A stretch of 46,477 nt of DNA from a bacterium (GTDB lineage Bacteria > Pseudomonadota > Alphaproteobacteria > Sphingomonadales > Sphingomonadaceae): assembly GCA_030824575.1 (NCBI GenBank), contig JAVBXL010000043.1:1-46477 (forward strand), given 5' to 3'. The number at the start of each line of letters is the position of its first letter. Position 1 is the stretch's first letter. Under the pieces are notes generated by a model. The model saw nothing but the letters and a program-made list of their open reading frames with translations, was not told where the DNA came from and searched no databases. Position numbers and translations under genes: made by a program. Below, in pieces: positions 25,785 to 35,115 of the stretch.

Positions 25785-28163
25785 ATGCGCTTTTCCAAGA
25801 CCATGATGATGCGCCGCGCCGCGGTGTCTGCTTTCAGCCTGGGCGTCGCCCTGGTCCCTGCCGCCGCGATGGCGCAGGACGCCGCGCCGCAATCCCCGCC
25901 GATGGACGGCTCCGACATCGTGGTGACGGCGCAAAAGCGCGCCGAGCGTTTGCAGGACGTGCCGCTGGCCGTGACCGCCGTGGGCGCCGACACGCTGGCC
26001 AATCGCCAGATCAACGACAGCAACTCGCTGGTCCAGGCCGTGCCGTCGCTGACCTTCCAGCAGGGCGCCACCCCGACCAACAGCAGCTTCCGCATCCGCG
26101 GCATCGGCACCGCCCTGTTCGGACAGGGTGTCGAATCCTCCGTTTCGACCGTGGTCGACGGCGTCGTCGCCGTCCGCCAGACCCAGGGCTTCACCGACCT
26201 GGCCGACATCGAGCGGGTCGAAGTGCTGCGCGGCCCGCAGGGCACGCTGTTCGGCAAGAATGCGACCGCCGGCGTCATCAGCGTCACCACCGCCCGCCCG
26301 TCGCGCGATTTCGAAGGCCGCGCCGAAGCGACCATCGCCGAGCATGGCGAATATCGCGCCCGCGGCACCGTGTCCGGCCCGATCAGCGACACGCTGCGCG
26401 CCCGCGTCACCGGCTTTTACAATGATGTACGCGGCGTCGCCCGCAACATCGCCACCGACAGCTGGGACAATGGCTCCAAAAGCTGGGGCGTGCGCGGCAA
26501 GCTGGAATGGGATGCGACCGAGAATCTGAACCTGCTGTTCGCGGCCGAATATCGCAAGACCGATGCGGATTGCTGCGCATCGACCTGGATCGCGATCACC
26601 AACCCGAACCTGCAAACGCTGGTCGGCCCGATCGACGCCACCCGGAACAACCGGACGCTGAATGACGAGACGGTCACCCGGTCCAACAGCGATCAGCAGA
26701 CCTATTCATTGCAGGCCGACTGGGATCTGGGCGCGGCGACCATCACGTCCATTTCCGCTTATCAGAAATATCATCTCGACGTGAACCAGCCGATCGAGCG
26801 CATCAACAGCGATGTGCCTTTGTTCGTAGGCGCGGGCGCCACTTACGCCTATTTCAGCCAGAACCATGGCATTGTGGACCTGTCCGCCTTCAGCCAGGAA
26901 CTGCGCATCGCCAATAACGGCAATAGCGACCTGAACTATGTCGCCGGCGTTTTCTACATGCATTCGGACATCGAACGGCCGTTCGACCGCCGCCGCGCCC
27001 GCTGCACCGCGGGCACCTTCGGGCAAGCCTGCGCGCCTGCCAATATCGTGTGGCAGTCGGCCAGCAGCGACGTCCGCCTGAAGCAGGAAAGCATCGCCGC
27101 CTTCGGCCAATTCGACTATCGCATCACCGGCGGTCTGAAGCTGATCGGCGGTCTGCGCGTCCAGCATGAAAAGGGCACCAACAGCGGCACTCGCACCGCC
27201 CCGATCGTGGCGGGCGATGTGATCTTCCCCGGCAATGCATCGACCAGCGGTTCGATCAGCGCCAGCGACACCGCCGTCACCGGCAAGGCGGGCCTGCAAT
27301 ATGAATTCAGCCGCAATGCGCAACTTTATGGCAGCTATACCCGCGGCTATAAGGGGTTGGGCTATGACATGGAAATCTCCACCAACCTGGCCGATCAGAC
27401 CGTGTTGGAGCCAGAACATGTCAACGCCTATGAAATCGGCTTCAAGGGTCGCACCGCCGATGGCGTATTGAGCTTCAGCACCGCGCTGTTCCTGGCCGAT
27501 TACACCAATCTTCAGGTGCAGGCTAACCGGTCCGACCTTTCGTTGGGCGTGGTCCAGTTCGTGTCCACCAACGCGGGCAAGTCGCGCACCAAGGGCTTCG
27601 AGGTCGAGGCGACCGTGCGTCCCGACGATCATTTCAGCCTGACCGGCGCGGTCACCTATTCGGACGCCAAGATCGATATCGACGGCCTGAACTGCCCGCA
27701 GCAGATCGCCGCCACCGCGCCGATCATGTCGGGTACGCCGATCAATGTCTGCTACCGCACGGCGGCGGGCGTCACCCCGACGCAGAATCTGCGCGGCGCT
27801 ACCCTGCCTGTCAGCCCGAAATGGAAGATCAGCATCGCGCCGCGTTATGAAGCGCAGATTCCGGGCACCGACTATGCCGGTTTCGCGCAGGTGGGCGTCA
27901 ACTTCCAGAGCGCGATGAACTTCTCGGTCGAGCAAGACCCGCTGCTGGAACAGCCCGCTTACACGCTGGTCGACGCCAGCATCGGCGTGAAGCAGATTGA
28001 CGGCCGTTACAGCCTGACCCTGTTCGTCAAAAATCTGTTCGACGAAAATTATCTGACCAGCATCGGCCACACGTCCTTCCTGGGCGGCAATTACGATTTG
28101 GTCGGCACTTTCAACAAGGATGCGGATCGCTATTTCGGCGCTACGCTCGGCGTGAAGTTCTGA
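25785..28163 (+). CDS. TonB-dependent outer-membrane receptor
   Basis: A 792-residue receptor importing a ligand across the outer membrane with TonB-ExbBD energy. Signal peptide about 1-29 (ending AAAMAQ), TonB box around SDIVVTAQKRAERL, plug domain (~45-165) containing RIRGIGTALFG and VEVLRGPQGTLFGKNATAGV, and then the 22-strand barrel ending in Phe (TLGVKF). The VVTAQKR form is typical of sphingomonads. The ATG at 25785 follows AGGGGAGG. Gene context (LacI, two GH3 enzymes, MFS) points to an oligosaccharide as substrate, not iron; a ferric-siderophore role cannot be excluded from sequence alone. Confidence 0.9.
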   Translation: MRFSKTMMMRRAAVSAFSLGVALVPAAAMAQDAAPQSPPMDGSDIVVTAQKRAERLQDVPLAVTAVGADTLANRQINDSNSLVQAVPSLTFQQGATPTNSSFRIRGIGTALFGQGVESSVSTVVDGVVAVRQTQGFTDLADIERVEVLRGPQGTLFGKNATAGVISVTTARPSRDFEGRAEATIAEHGEYRARGTVSGPISDTLRARVTGFYNDVRGVARNIATDSWDNGSKSWGVRGKLEWDATENLNLLFAAEYRKTDADCCASTWIAITNPNLQTLVGPIDATRNNRTLNDETVTRSNSDQQTYSLQADWDLGAATITSISAYQKYHLDVNQPIERINSDVPLFVGAGATYAYFSQNHGIVDLSAFSQELRIANNGNSDLNYVAGVFYMHSDIERPFDRRRARCTAGTFGQACAPANIVWQSASSDVRLKQESIAAFGQFDYRITGGLKLIGGLRVQHEKGTNSGTRTAPIVAGDVIFPGNASTSGSISASDTAVTGKAGLQYEFSRNAQLYGSYTRGYKGLGYDMEISTNLADQTVLEPEHVNAYEIGFKGRTADGVLSFSTALFLADYTNLQVQANRSDLSLGVVQFVSTNAGKSRTKGFEVEATVRPDDHFSLTGAVTYSDAKIDIDGLNCPQQIAATAPIMSGTPINVCYRTAAGVTPTQNLRGATLPVSPKWKISIAPRYEAQIPGTDYAGFAQVGVNFQSAMNFSVEQDPLLEQPAYTLVDASIGVKQIDGRYSLTLFVKNLFDENYLTSIGHTSFLGGNYDLVGTFNKDADRYFGATLGVKF

Positions 28164-28170
28164 TCCTTTC

Positions 28171-28198
28171 GGACGCGGCGGTGCCTGTCGCCGCGTCC
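28171..28198 (+). promoter_or_regulatory. Intercistronic hairpin between the receptor and first GH3 gene
   Basis: GGACGCGGCG pairs perfectly with CGCCGCGTCC around an eight-base loop, eight bases after the receptor stop. No U tract follows. Such hairpins often protect the upstream message or reduce read-through, which would give more receptor than enzyme. Confidence 0.55.
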
Positions 28199-28226
28199 GC
28201 TACGACGACGCCTTCAGCGATCCGAA

Positions 28227-29936
28227 ATGAGCAACGTCATTCCTAATCCGACTTCTCCGCTTTCACCCAGCGCCGGTCCTCTCGCCCTCTCCCGCGAGGA
28301 CATGGCCTGGGTGGAAAACACCTGTGACGCGATGAGCGTCGAGGCGCAGATCGCGCATCTGTTCGTCCTGTCGGCGCGCCATGACAGCGCGGAAGAGAAT
28401 GAAGGGCTGCTGGCCCATGCGCCGGGCGGCATCCATCGTTTCCCGACCCACAATCTGGACGCAGCGTGGGCTGCGACCCGCCACGCGATCGAACGGTCGG
28501 ACGTCCCCCTGATTCTGTCCGGCGATATCGAGGGCGGCACCGTCAGCTATCCCTTCACCACCGCCATCCCCAACCAGATGGGCATCGCGGCGTGCGACGA
28601 CCTGGACCTGAGCGCCGATCTGGCCGCCATCATCGGGCGAGAAAGCCGGGCGCTGGGCTATAACTGGTCCTTCACCCCCGTCGTCGATATCAATCGCGCC
28701 TTCCGCAATGCGGTGGTCGGCACCCGCTCCTATGGGTCCGACCCCGACCGCATCCTGGCCCAGGCGCGCGCCTATGTCCGCGCGTTGCAGGCGCAGGGCG
28801 TGGCCGCCTGCGCCAAGCATTGGCCGGGCGACGGGCTGGACGATCGCGACCAGCATCTTGTCACCAGCGTCAATGACATGGACATGGACGAATGGCGGGC
28901 GACCTTCGGCCGCATCTTCGGCACATTGGTCGATGATGGCGTGATGACGATCATGTCGGCGCATATTGCGCTGCCCGCCTATATCCGCGAAAAACTGGCG
29001 CAGTCCGGCGCGCAGGCGTTCGCGCCGGCGTCCGTCTCCCGCCTGCTGAACGAGGAATTGCTGCGCGGGGAGTTGGGCTTCAAGGGTCTGATCGTGTCCG
29101 ACGCCACCGTCATGGGCGGCCTCACCAGTTGGATGGACCGGGCCGAGGCGGTGCCGGCCTTGATCGAAAATGGTTGCGACGTCTTCCTTTTCAGCCGCGA
29201 CCCGGCCGAAGATATGGCGCTGATGCTGAGAGGCCTGCGCGAAGGCCGGCTGTCCGAGCGCCGCCTGAACGAAGCCGTCACCCGCTTCCTGTCGCTGAAG
29301 GCGAAGCTTGGGTTGCACCGCATGACGCTGGACGAGCGGATCGCCCCGCTGGACCGGGTGCGCGACGGGTTGCGTCGCCACGACCATCTGGAAACCGCAA
29401 CACGCGCCGCCGCGGGCAGCCTGACCCTGGTCAAGGATCGCGCCGTCCTGCTGCCGATCGATCCGCAGCGGCATCGCCGCGTCGTCGTCATTTCGGACGA
29501 GGGGATAAGCTTCTTTTCCGGCGCGCCCGACCGCGACTTCACGCCCCTGCGCAGTGCGCTGGAGGACCGGGGTTTTGCCGTGCGCAGCTTCGATGCCCAG
29601 GCCATGCCGACGCCGGACAACACTGACCTCATCCTCTATCTGATCGGGCAAGAGGCGACGCCGTCGCTCAGCCATATCTTCCTCGATTTCACCAAGCTGC
29701 ATGCCGGGCCGCGCAATGCGATGATCCAGTTCAACCGGGAAATCCCGACCCTGCTCGTCTCCTTCGGCCAGCCCTATTATCTGTATGACGCGCCGAATTT
29801 CGCGACCTATATCAACGCCTATGCCTCCCTGCCCGATGTGCAGGCGGCGCTGGTAGAGCGGCTGGTCGGCGATGCGCCCTTTACCGGGGTCAGCCCGGTC
29901 GACGCCTTTTGCGGGAAGGAGCAATTGACATGGTAA
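28227..29936 (+). CDS. Glycoside hydrolase family 3, NagZ-like
   Basis: A 569-residue GH3 enzyme without a recognisable signal peptide, so probably cytoplasmic. The TIM-barrel part (~25-370) carries KHWPGDGLDDRDQH (197-210), which resembles the NagZ KHFPGHG...DSH loop whose Asp-His pair (here Asp208/His210) serves as acid/base. The likely nucleophile is Asp292 (IVSDATVMG). A second alpha/beta domain follows, unlike minimal NagZ. This suggests a beta-N-acetylhexosaminidase or other exo-glycosidase. The start has only a weak ribosome-binding site. The stop overlaps the next GH3 gene by seven bases. Confidence 0.85.
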   Translation: MSNVIPNPTSPLSPSAGPLALSREDMAWVENTCDAMSVEAQIAHLFVLSARHDSAEENEGLLAHAPGGIHRFPTHNLDAAWAATRHAIERSDVPLILSGDIEGGTVSYPFTTAIPNQMGIAACDDLDLSADLAAIIGRESRALGYNWSFTPVVDINRAFRNAVVGTRSYGSDPDRILAQARAYVRALQAQGVAACAKHWPGDGLDDRDQHLVTSVNDMDMDEWRATFGRIFGTLVDDGVMTIMSAHIALPAYIREKLAQSGAQAFAPASVSRLLNEELLRGELGFKGLIVSDATVMGGLTSWMDRAEAVPALIENGCDVFLFSRDPAEDMALMLRGLREGRLSERRLNEAVTRFLSLKAKLGLHRMTLDERIAPLDRVRDGLRRHDHLETATRAAAGSLTLVKDRAVLLPIDPQRHRRVVVISDEGISFFSGAPDRDFTPLRSALEDRGFAVRSFDAQAMPTPDNTDLILYLIGQEATPSLSHIFLDFTKLHAGPRNAMIQFNREIPTLLVSFGQPYYLYDAPNFATYINAYASLPDVQAALVERLVGDAPFTGVSPVDAFCGKEQLTW

Positions 29937-31864
29937 GCGCTCGCAGAATCGCAGCGGCGTCGCTTTTCGTGCTGGCGCTGGGGGGCGCGGCGGCACCGCA
30001 CAAGGACTGGCGCGACCTCAATCATAATGGCCGGCTCGACCGTTACGAGGACAGCCGTGCGCCGATCGACACGCGGGTCACGGATCTGCTGGGGCAGATG
30101 ACGCTGGCGGAAAAGGCCGGGATGCTGCTGCATGGCACCCTACCCACGCCCGGTTCCTCGATCGGCTTCGCCGGTAAAGTTTATGATGCGGATGCGACGG
30201 CAAAGCTGCTGAACGAGCGCCATATCAGCAGCTTCATCACTCGCCTCGTCGTGTCCCCTTCAGAACTGGCCGCGCAGAATAACGCCATGCAGAAGCTGGC
30301 GGAGGCGAGCCGTCTGGGTATTCCCGCCACGATCAGCACCGATCCGCGCCATCATTTTCAGGCGACCTTAGGTGCCAGCACCACCGGCGGCGGCTTCTCG
30401 CTCTGGCCCGATACGTTGGGCTTTGCCGCCTTGGGCGATGCCAACACAGTCCGCCGCTTTGGCGACATCGCACGGCAGGAATATCGCGCGGTCGGCATTC
30501 ATATGGCGCTCTCGCCCCAGGCCGACCTTGCCACCGAACCGCGCTGGCCGCGCTTTGCCGCCACCTTCGGGTCCGATCCGGCCGAGGTGTCGCGCCTGGC
30601 CGGCACCTATGTCGAGGGGTTCCAACATGGTCGCACCGGCGTCCGCGCCGATGGCGTCGCCACCGTGGTCAAACATTGGGTCGGATACGGGGCGGAACCT
30701 GAAGGCTTTGACGGCCACAACTATTACGGTCGCAACGCACAGTTGAGCGACGCCGCCTTCGCCCAACATGTCCGCGCCTTCGACGACAGCCTGGCCGTCC
30801 GCAGCGCCGGGATCATGCCCACCTATGTCATCGTCCATGGGCCGAAGATCGCAGGCAAGGCGATCGAACCGGTGGCCGCTGGTTTCAACAAGCAGCTGCT
30901 GACCGGCCTGTTGCGCGGCGAGAAAGGCTTTTCCGGCCTGATCGTCTCCGACTGGTCGATCACCCGCGATTGCCCGCAGGCCTGCGTCGCGCCCGACGCC
31001 GCCAACCCACAGACGCCCGCGTCGATCGGCACGCCCTGGGGCATGGAAACGGCCGACAAGACGGCTCGCTTCGCCAAGGGTATTGAGGCCGGGATCGACC
31101 AGTTTGGTGGCGCGGACGATCCTGCGCCGATACTGGACGCCGTCGCCAAGGGCTTGGTCAGCGAGACGCGGATAGACGAGTCCGTCCGCCGCGTGCTGCG
31201 CCTGAAATTCGAACAGGGCCTGTTCGACAATCCCTATGTCGATGAAGCCGCCGCCGCGCGGATCGTCGGCAATCCGCAGGCGCAGCAGCAAGCCGACGCC
31301 GTTCAGCGCGCCAGCCAGGTGTTGTTGCGCAACGATCGCGCCACGCTGCCGGTCGCTCCGGGCAAGCGTATCTGGCTGCACAATGTCGATGCCGCCGCCG
31401 CGCGGGCTGCCGGTTTTACCGTGGTAGAGGATCCCTCAGAGGCCGACATCGCGCTGGTCCGCACGGCCACGCCGTTCGAAACGCTGCACCCGCATCATTT
31501 TTTCGGCGCGCGCCAGCATGAAGGGCGGCTGGATTTCCGCGCCGACGACAAGGATGTGCAGGCTATTGCCCGCGCCTCCGCCGATGTCCCCACGATCGTC
31601 GCGGTAGAGATGGACCGTCCTGCGATCCTGACCGCGATCGAGCCGATGGCCCGCGCGCTGATCGTGACCTTCGGCGCGAGCGACGCGGCGGTGCTGGATG
31701 TCGTGACCGGCCGCGCCGTGGCGAAGGGCCGCCTGCCCTTCTCGCTCCCGCGCTCCCTGGCCGATGTCGAGGCGCAAAGCCCTGATCTGCCCGACGACGG
31801 CCCCGCCCCGGCCTATCCGCGCGGCGCGGGCATCCTGCTCAAGGCCACCGACGGCCGTGAATGA
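29930..31864 (+). CDS. Glycoside hydrolase family 3, exo-beta-glucosidase-like
   Basis: A 644-residue GH3 enzyme with an N-terminal signal-like segment (ASLFVLALGGAAA), so periplasmic. Directly after it is an EF-hand-like loop, DLNHNGRLDRYED (29-41), a likely calcium site. The barrel domain includes KHW (248-250) and the nucleophile Asp341 in LIVSDWSI. The C-terminal alpha/beta sandwich is present but the fibronectin-III domain of larger beta-glucosidases is absent. The acid/base Glu cannot be placed with certainty. The ATG at 29930 follows AAGGAG and overlaps the previous stop. It would act before or beside the cytoplasmic first GH3. Confidence 0.88.
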   Translation: MVSARRIAAASLFVLALGGAAAPHKDWRDLNHNGRLDRYEDSRAPIDTRVTDLLGQMTLAEKAGMLLHGTLPTPGSSIGFAGKVYDADATAKLLNERHISSFITRLVVSPSELAAQNNAMQKLAEASRLGIPATISTDPRHHFQATLGASTTGGGFSLWPDTLGFAALGDANTVRRFGDIARQEYRAVGIHMALSPQADLATEPRWPRFAATFGSDPAEVSRLAGTYVEGFQHGRTGVRADGVATVVKHWVGYGAEPEGFDGHNYYGRNAQLSDAAFAQHVRAFDDSLAVRSAGIMPTYVIVHGPKIAGKAIEPVAAGFNKQLLTGLLRGEKGFSGLIVSDWSITRDCPQACVAPDAANPQTPASIGTPWGMETADKTARFAKGIEAGIDQFGGADDPAPILDAVAKGLVSETRIDESVRRVLRLKFEQGLFDNPYVDEAAAARIVGNPQAQQQADAVQRASQVLLRNDRATLPVAPGKRIWLHNVDAAAARAAGFTVVEDPSEADIALVRTATPFETLHPHHFFGARQHEGRLDFRADDKDVQAIARASADVPTIVAVEMDRPAILTAIEPMARALIVTFGASDAAVLDVVTGRAVAKGRLPFSLPRSLADVEAQSPDLPDDGPAPAYPRGAGILLKATDGRE

Positions 31865-31868
31865 CGGC

Positions 31869-33026
31869 ATGATCCACCTGCCGGGTGGCGCTTTCCTGAT
31901 GGGATCGGATCGATTCTATCCCGAGGAAGCGCCAATGCGCCCTGTGCAGGTGGACGGCTTCCGGATCGACGAAACACCCGTCACCAACCGCGACTTCGCC
32001 CGCTTCGTGGAGGCTACGGGCCATCTCTATTTGAGCCACAAGGCGGTCCATAGCGACCCGCTGCTGCCGGACCGGTTTAAGACGCAATATAGCGACCTGC
32101 CCATCAAGCTGCCCGCCAGCATGGCGAACAAGCCGGAAAACAACGCGGGCAAGCCGATGTGGGTGCGCGACCAGCGCAATAGCTGGCATGGGGCCGACTT
32201 CCCCTATCACACCAACAATCCGATGACGGAGCAGGTGCGCGACTATTATCGCACCCTGTCGCCCGTCGATGAGAGCCTGGGTCGCATCCTGGCTTATCTG
32301 AAGGCGAACCATCTCGACAAAAATACGATGGTCGTCTTCTATTCCGACAATGGCTTCATGATCGGCGAACATGGGCTGATCGACAAGCGCAATGCCTATG
32401 AACCGTCCGTGCGCGTGCCGATGATCGCCTGGGCACCCGGCATGGTGCCCAAGGGCGTGACCAACCCGGCGGTCGTGCGCAATCTCGACCTCGCGCCGAC
32501 CTTTCTCGACATCTCCCATGTCGCAAAGCCTGCGCAGATGGAGGGCAAGAGTTTCCTGCCCGTGGTCGAAGGCAAGATTGACGAAAGGGCGTGGAATCCG
32601 GGCGATTTCGTCTATGAATTTTATTGGGAATGGAGCTTCCCCCAGACCCCCACCACCTTCGCAATCGAGCGCGACCGGGTGAAATATATCCAATATCATG
32701 GCGTGTGGGATCTGGAGGAACTGTACGACCTTAAGAGTGATCCCGACGAGATGCACAATCTGATCGAAGATCCAAAATGGCTGGATACCAAGATCATACT
32801 GCGCAAGGCGCTGTTCGACCAGCTGGGCAACAGCAAGGGCGCGCATGTCGTTCCCTATACCCGCAAGACCAGTTCGGGCCTGGTGAACCGCAATATCGAT
32901 GGGTCGCACGCCGCCGACTTCCCGGCGGACTGGTATGTGCAGCCCAACCTGCCGACCAAGATGAACGACCTGTTCGCCGACAGCCCCGCGAAAGCCGAGG
33001 CCGAAGGCAAGACCTACCACCCCTGA
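31869..33026 (+). CDS. Chimeric FGE-sulfatase ORF (probable deletion fusion, inactive)
   Basis: An in-frame hybrid of 385 residues. Residues 1-~52 (IHLPGGAFLMGSDRFYPEE...TPVTNRDFARFVEATG) are the start of a formylglycine-generating enzyme. From ~53 (LYLSHKAVHSDP) to the end it is the C-terminal two-thirds of an alkaline-phosphatase-fold sulfatase (VVFYSDNGFMIGEHGL, DLAPTFLDI). The sulfatase part lacks its N-terminal region with the CxPSR cysteine that becomes formylglycine, and the enzyme part lacks its catalytic core, so neither activity is expected. It looks like a deletion that happened to keep the frame. GTG at 31857 is an alternative start. Confidence 0.85.
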   Translation: MIHLPGGAFLMGSDRFYPEEAPMRPVQVDGFRIDETPVTNRDFARFVEATGHLYLSHKAVHSDPLLPDRFKTQYSDLPIKLPASMANKPENNAGKPMWVRDQRNSWHGADFPYHTNNPMTEQVRDYYRTLSPVDESLGRILAYLKANHLDKNTMVVFYSDNGFMIGEHGLIDKRNAYEPSVRVPMIAWAPGMVPKGVTNPAVVRNLDLAPTFLDISHVAKPAQMEGKSFLPVVEGKIDERAWNPGDFVYEFYWEWSFPQTPTTFAIERDRVKYIQYHGVWDLEELYDLKSDPDEMHNLIEDPKWLDTKIILRKALFDQLGNSKGAHVVPYTRKTSSGLVNRNIDGSHAADFPADWYVQPNLPTKMNDLFADSPAKAEAEGKTYHP

Positions 33027-33061
33027 TACTGGCCCGCCGGCCCTTCTGAAAGTTCGCGTCG

Positions 33062-34318
33062 ATGACAGCATCCCCTTTGCCAGAAGCCACCCGCCCCACC
33101 GTGTCGATCGGCTTTATCGCCATCTATGTGCTGGCGCAGTTCGGCATCTGGGTCGCGCTGCTGACGCCGGTGGTGATGACGCTGGCGCTGCGCGTCGGCG
33201 ACATTGCGAGCGAGGCGGAAAAGGGCCGCTGGCTGGGCATCATATTGGCGATCGGCGGTTTTGTCGCGCTGGTCGCCACGCCCGTTTGCGGCGCGTTGTC
33301 CGACCGGACGCGCAGCCGCTTCGGCCGTCGCCGGCCGTGGCTGCTGGGCGGGCTGGTGGTCGCGGGCGCGGGCCTGCTGATGCTCGGCCTTGCGCCCAAC
33401 CTGCTGCTGCTTGGGCTGGGCTGGATCATCTGCCAGGCCGGGTTCAACGCGATGCAGGCAGGTTGCCTGCCGATCCTGCCCGACGTCATCCCCGTCCGCT
33501 GGCAGGGTCGGGTCGCGGGCATGCTGGGCATGACATCGACCATGGGGACGTTCGCGGGCAGCTGGATCACCCAATATACGCAGGGGTCGTCCCTGCTGAT
33601 GTTCCTCGCCCCCTTCGCCATCACCGTGGTCGCGATCGGTGCCCTGTGCCTGATCCTGCCGGATCGTCCAGCGATAGGCGACGATCACCGCCGCCTTGGC
33701 CCCGTCGCCCTGCTGCGCGCGGTCGGTGCGCCGTTTCGCGACTGGGATTTCAGCTGGGCCTTTACCAGCCGCTTCCTCATAATGATGGCCTGGTCGTTCC
33801 TGCTGACCTACCAGCTCTTCTTCCTGACCGACCAGTTGTCGCTCCCCCGCGGGGAAGCCACGCAGGTCATGGTTAAGTCGATGGCGATCATCGCCACCGC
33901 GACCATCGCGATCTCGCTGATCGGCGGTTTCATCACCGACTGGACCGGCCGGCGCAAGCCGCTGGTCTTCCTCGCCGCGACGCTGGAGGCAGCGGGCTTC
34001 CTGACGATCGCCTTTGCCCCCTCCGTGCCGCAATTCCTGGTCGGCGTCGCAATGGCCGGGATCGGCAAAGGCCTCTATTTCGCGGTCGACCTGGCCCTGC
34101 TCGCGGCCATCCTGCCCCGGCCGGAGGACAGCGCCAAGGATATGGGCGTGTTCCAGATTGCCAACAGCCTGCCCCAATCGCTCGCCCCCGCCATCGCACC
34201 GATCATCCTGGCGATCGGCAGCGCAAGCGGCGACGATTATGCCGTGCTGTACGTCGTCGGATGCGGCTTTGCGCTGCTGGGCGCGATCACCATCTGCCCG
34301 GTGCGGCGTTCGCGATAA
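33062..34318 (+). CDS. MFS transporter (probable sugar uptake)
   Basis: A 418-residue major facilitator protein with about twelve membrane helices. The loop between helices 2 and 3 shows GALSDRTRSRFGRRRPWLLGG, the MFS signature as seen in sugar:cation symporters, and GGFITDWTGRRKP is the corresponding loop of the second half. It closes the receptor-GH3 locus, so it most likely imports the mono- or disaccharide released in the periplasm. The ATG at 33062 lacks a strong ribosome-binding site; translation may be coupled to the upstream ORF, 35 bases away. Confidence 0.88.
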   Translation: MTASPLPEATRPTVSIGFIAIYVLAQFGIWVALLTPVVMTLALRVGDIASEAEKGRWLGIILAIGGFVALVATPVCGALSDRTRSRFGRRRPWLLGGLVVAGAGLLMLGLAPNLLLLGLGWIICQAGFNAMQAGCLPILPDVIPVRWQGRVAGMLGMTSTMGTFAGSWITQYTQGSSLLMFLAPFAITVVAIGALCLILPDRPAIGDDHRRLGPVALLRAVGAPFRDWDFSWAFTSRFLIMMAWSFLLTYQLFFLTDQLSLPRGEATQVMVKSMAIIATATIAISLIGGFITDWTGRRKPLVFLAATLEAAGFLTIAFAPSVPQFLVGVAMAGIGKGLYFAVDLALLAAILPRPEDSAKDMGVFQIANSLPQSLAPAIAPIILAIGSASGDDYAVLYVVGCGFALLGAITICPVRRSR

Positions 34319-34523
34319 GGGGGAAGCTGGTGCACCCGACGGGAACCTGTATTTTTAATCAAATTATTGATTTAACGCTTATAAATTACAATTTGAGCGT
34401 CCTATACCAACGCAAATGCCATCAATTTACTGGTTTCGTATTGAGCGGAGTGACATTGGACGTAATTGCTTCTGTGGTTGCCGCCCGTGATGCAAGAGGG
34501 TTTTGACGCTCTTATGCGAGTGA
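34319..34523. other. AT-rich junction between the sugar locus and IS remnants
   Basis: The first ~130 bases are strikingly AT-rich (TTTTTAATCAAATTATTGAT...) compared with the surrounding high-GC DNA, and hold no credible ORF. The remainder drifts into degenerate IS-derived sequence. It marks the left border of the acquired island. Confidence 0.6.
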
Positions 34524-34682
34524 TCGAGTGCGGTCTTCTGTAAGGCCTTTGAGTGCGGCATTTCAGAAGCCGCTGGCCGATATCGTGATCCGTGGAAGAT
34601 GCCGCCTCGTGAATGGACGATGGCAAAGGCACAATTCGCCGTCATCTTCGGCGAACGCTTCATAAGAGCCATGGCGGCCTGA
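34524..34682 (+). pseudogene. C-terminal remnant of an IS256-like transposase (left copy)
   Basis: An open stretch ends in REWTMAKAQFAVIFGERF followed by IRAMAA and a stop. The W...REW..A..QFA...ERF pattern fits the C-terminus of IS256/mutator-type transposases. Only this tail remains: the in-frame TGA at 34521 cuts it off, and the part before residue WKMPP looks degenerate. The same tail occurs inverted at 46395-46477 with only a few differences. Family assignment is from memory of the pattern and moderately sure. Confidence 0.6.
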
Positions 34683-34726
34683 TGATCAACCGCCCGGCCA
34701 CACATGGAAATCCTGACAGTCCCACC
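34600..34726 (+). repeat. Left arm of the inverted IS-end repeat
   Basis: About 127 bases covering the transposase tail, stop, and the IS terminus (GGAAATCCTGACAGTCCC). They match the reverse complement of 46351-46477 with about six mismatches. Similarity stops abruptly at about 34726, which should be the element's outer end. Confidence 0.85.
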
Positions 34727-35047
34727 GCTTTGATCAACGCGGTGATCGAGAAGGCTGTGCCCGCGCTGATTACCGCACGCGTGGCTCTCGACCGCTTCCA
34801 CGCGATGATGCGCTCGAAAGACAAGGCACGGCTCGATCCGTGGCTCGCCATGGCGGCCGAAACCAAACTTGCGGCATTCGCCGCCGGCGTCGAGGCCGAC
34901 AAGGATGCCGTTGCTGCCGCGATCTCAATGTTGTGGTCCAGCGGTCAAGTCGAGGGCAAGGTAAACCGCTTGAAAGCCATCAAGCGACAGATGTATGCGC
35001 ACGCCAAAATAAACCTGCTCAAGGCCAGGGTCATGGCACCCGCATGA
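34727..35047 (+). pseudogene. C-terminal remnant of an ISL3 family transposase
   Basis: About 107 codons of reading frame matching the C-terminal end of ISL3 transposases: VALDRFHAMMRSKDKARLDPW and the terminal SSGQVEGKVNRLKAIKRQMYAHAK motif. The N-terminal three-quarters are missing, replaced by the IS256-like end. No start of its own, so non-functional. Confidence 0.8.
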
Positions 35048-35115
35048 TCCGAATTGCACGAAATATGAGTCAGACCCCTTTTTGCACGCCGATCCACACC
35101 TTTGGCCGCAGAGCG

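Noticed and set aside
28263..29996. Minus-strand ORF of 577 residues
   Set aside because: Exactly opposite the first GH3 gene, whose catalytic motifs are clear; no recognisable domain in the antisense frame.
31839..34177. Long minus-strand ORFs (410 and 387 residues)
   Set aside because: Antisense to the chimeric sulfatase and MFS gene; no domain, biased composition.
34319..34460. AT-rich stretch as a replication or transfer origin
   Set aside because: No iterons, DnaA boxes or rep/mob gene nearby; better explained as foreign DNA at an IS border.
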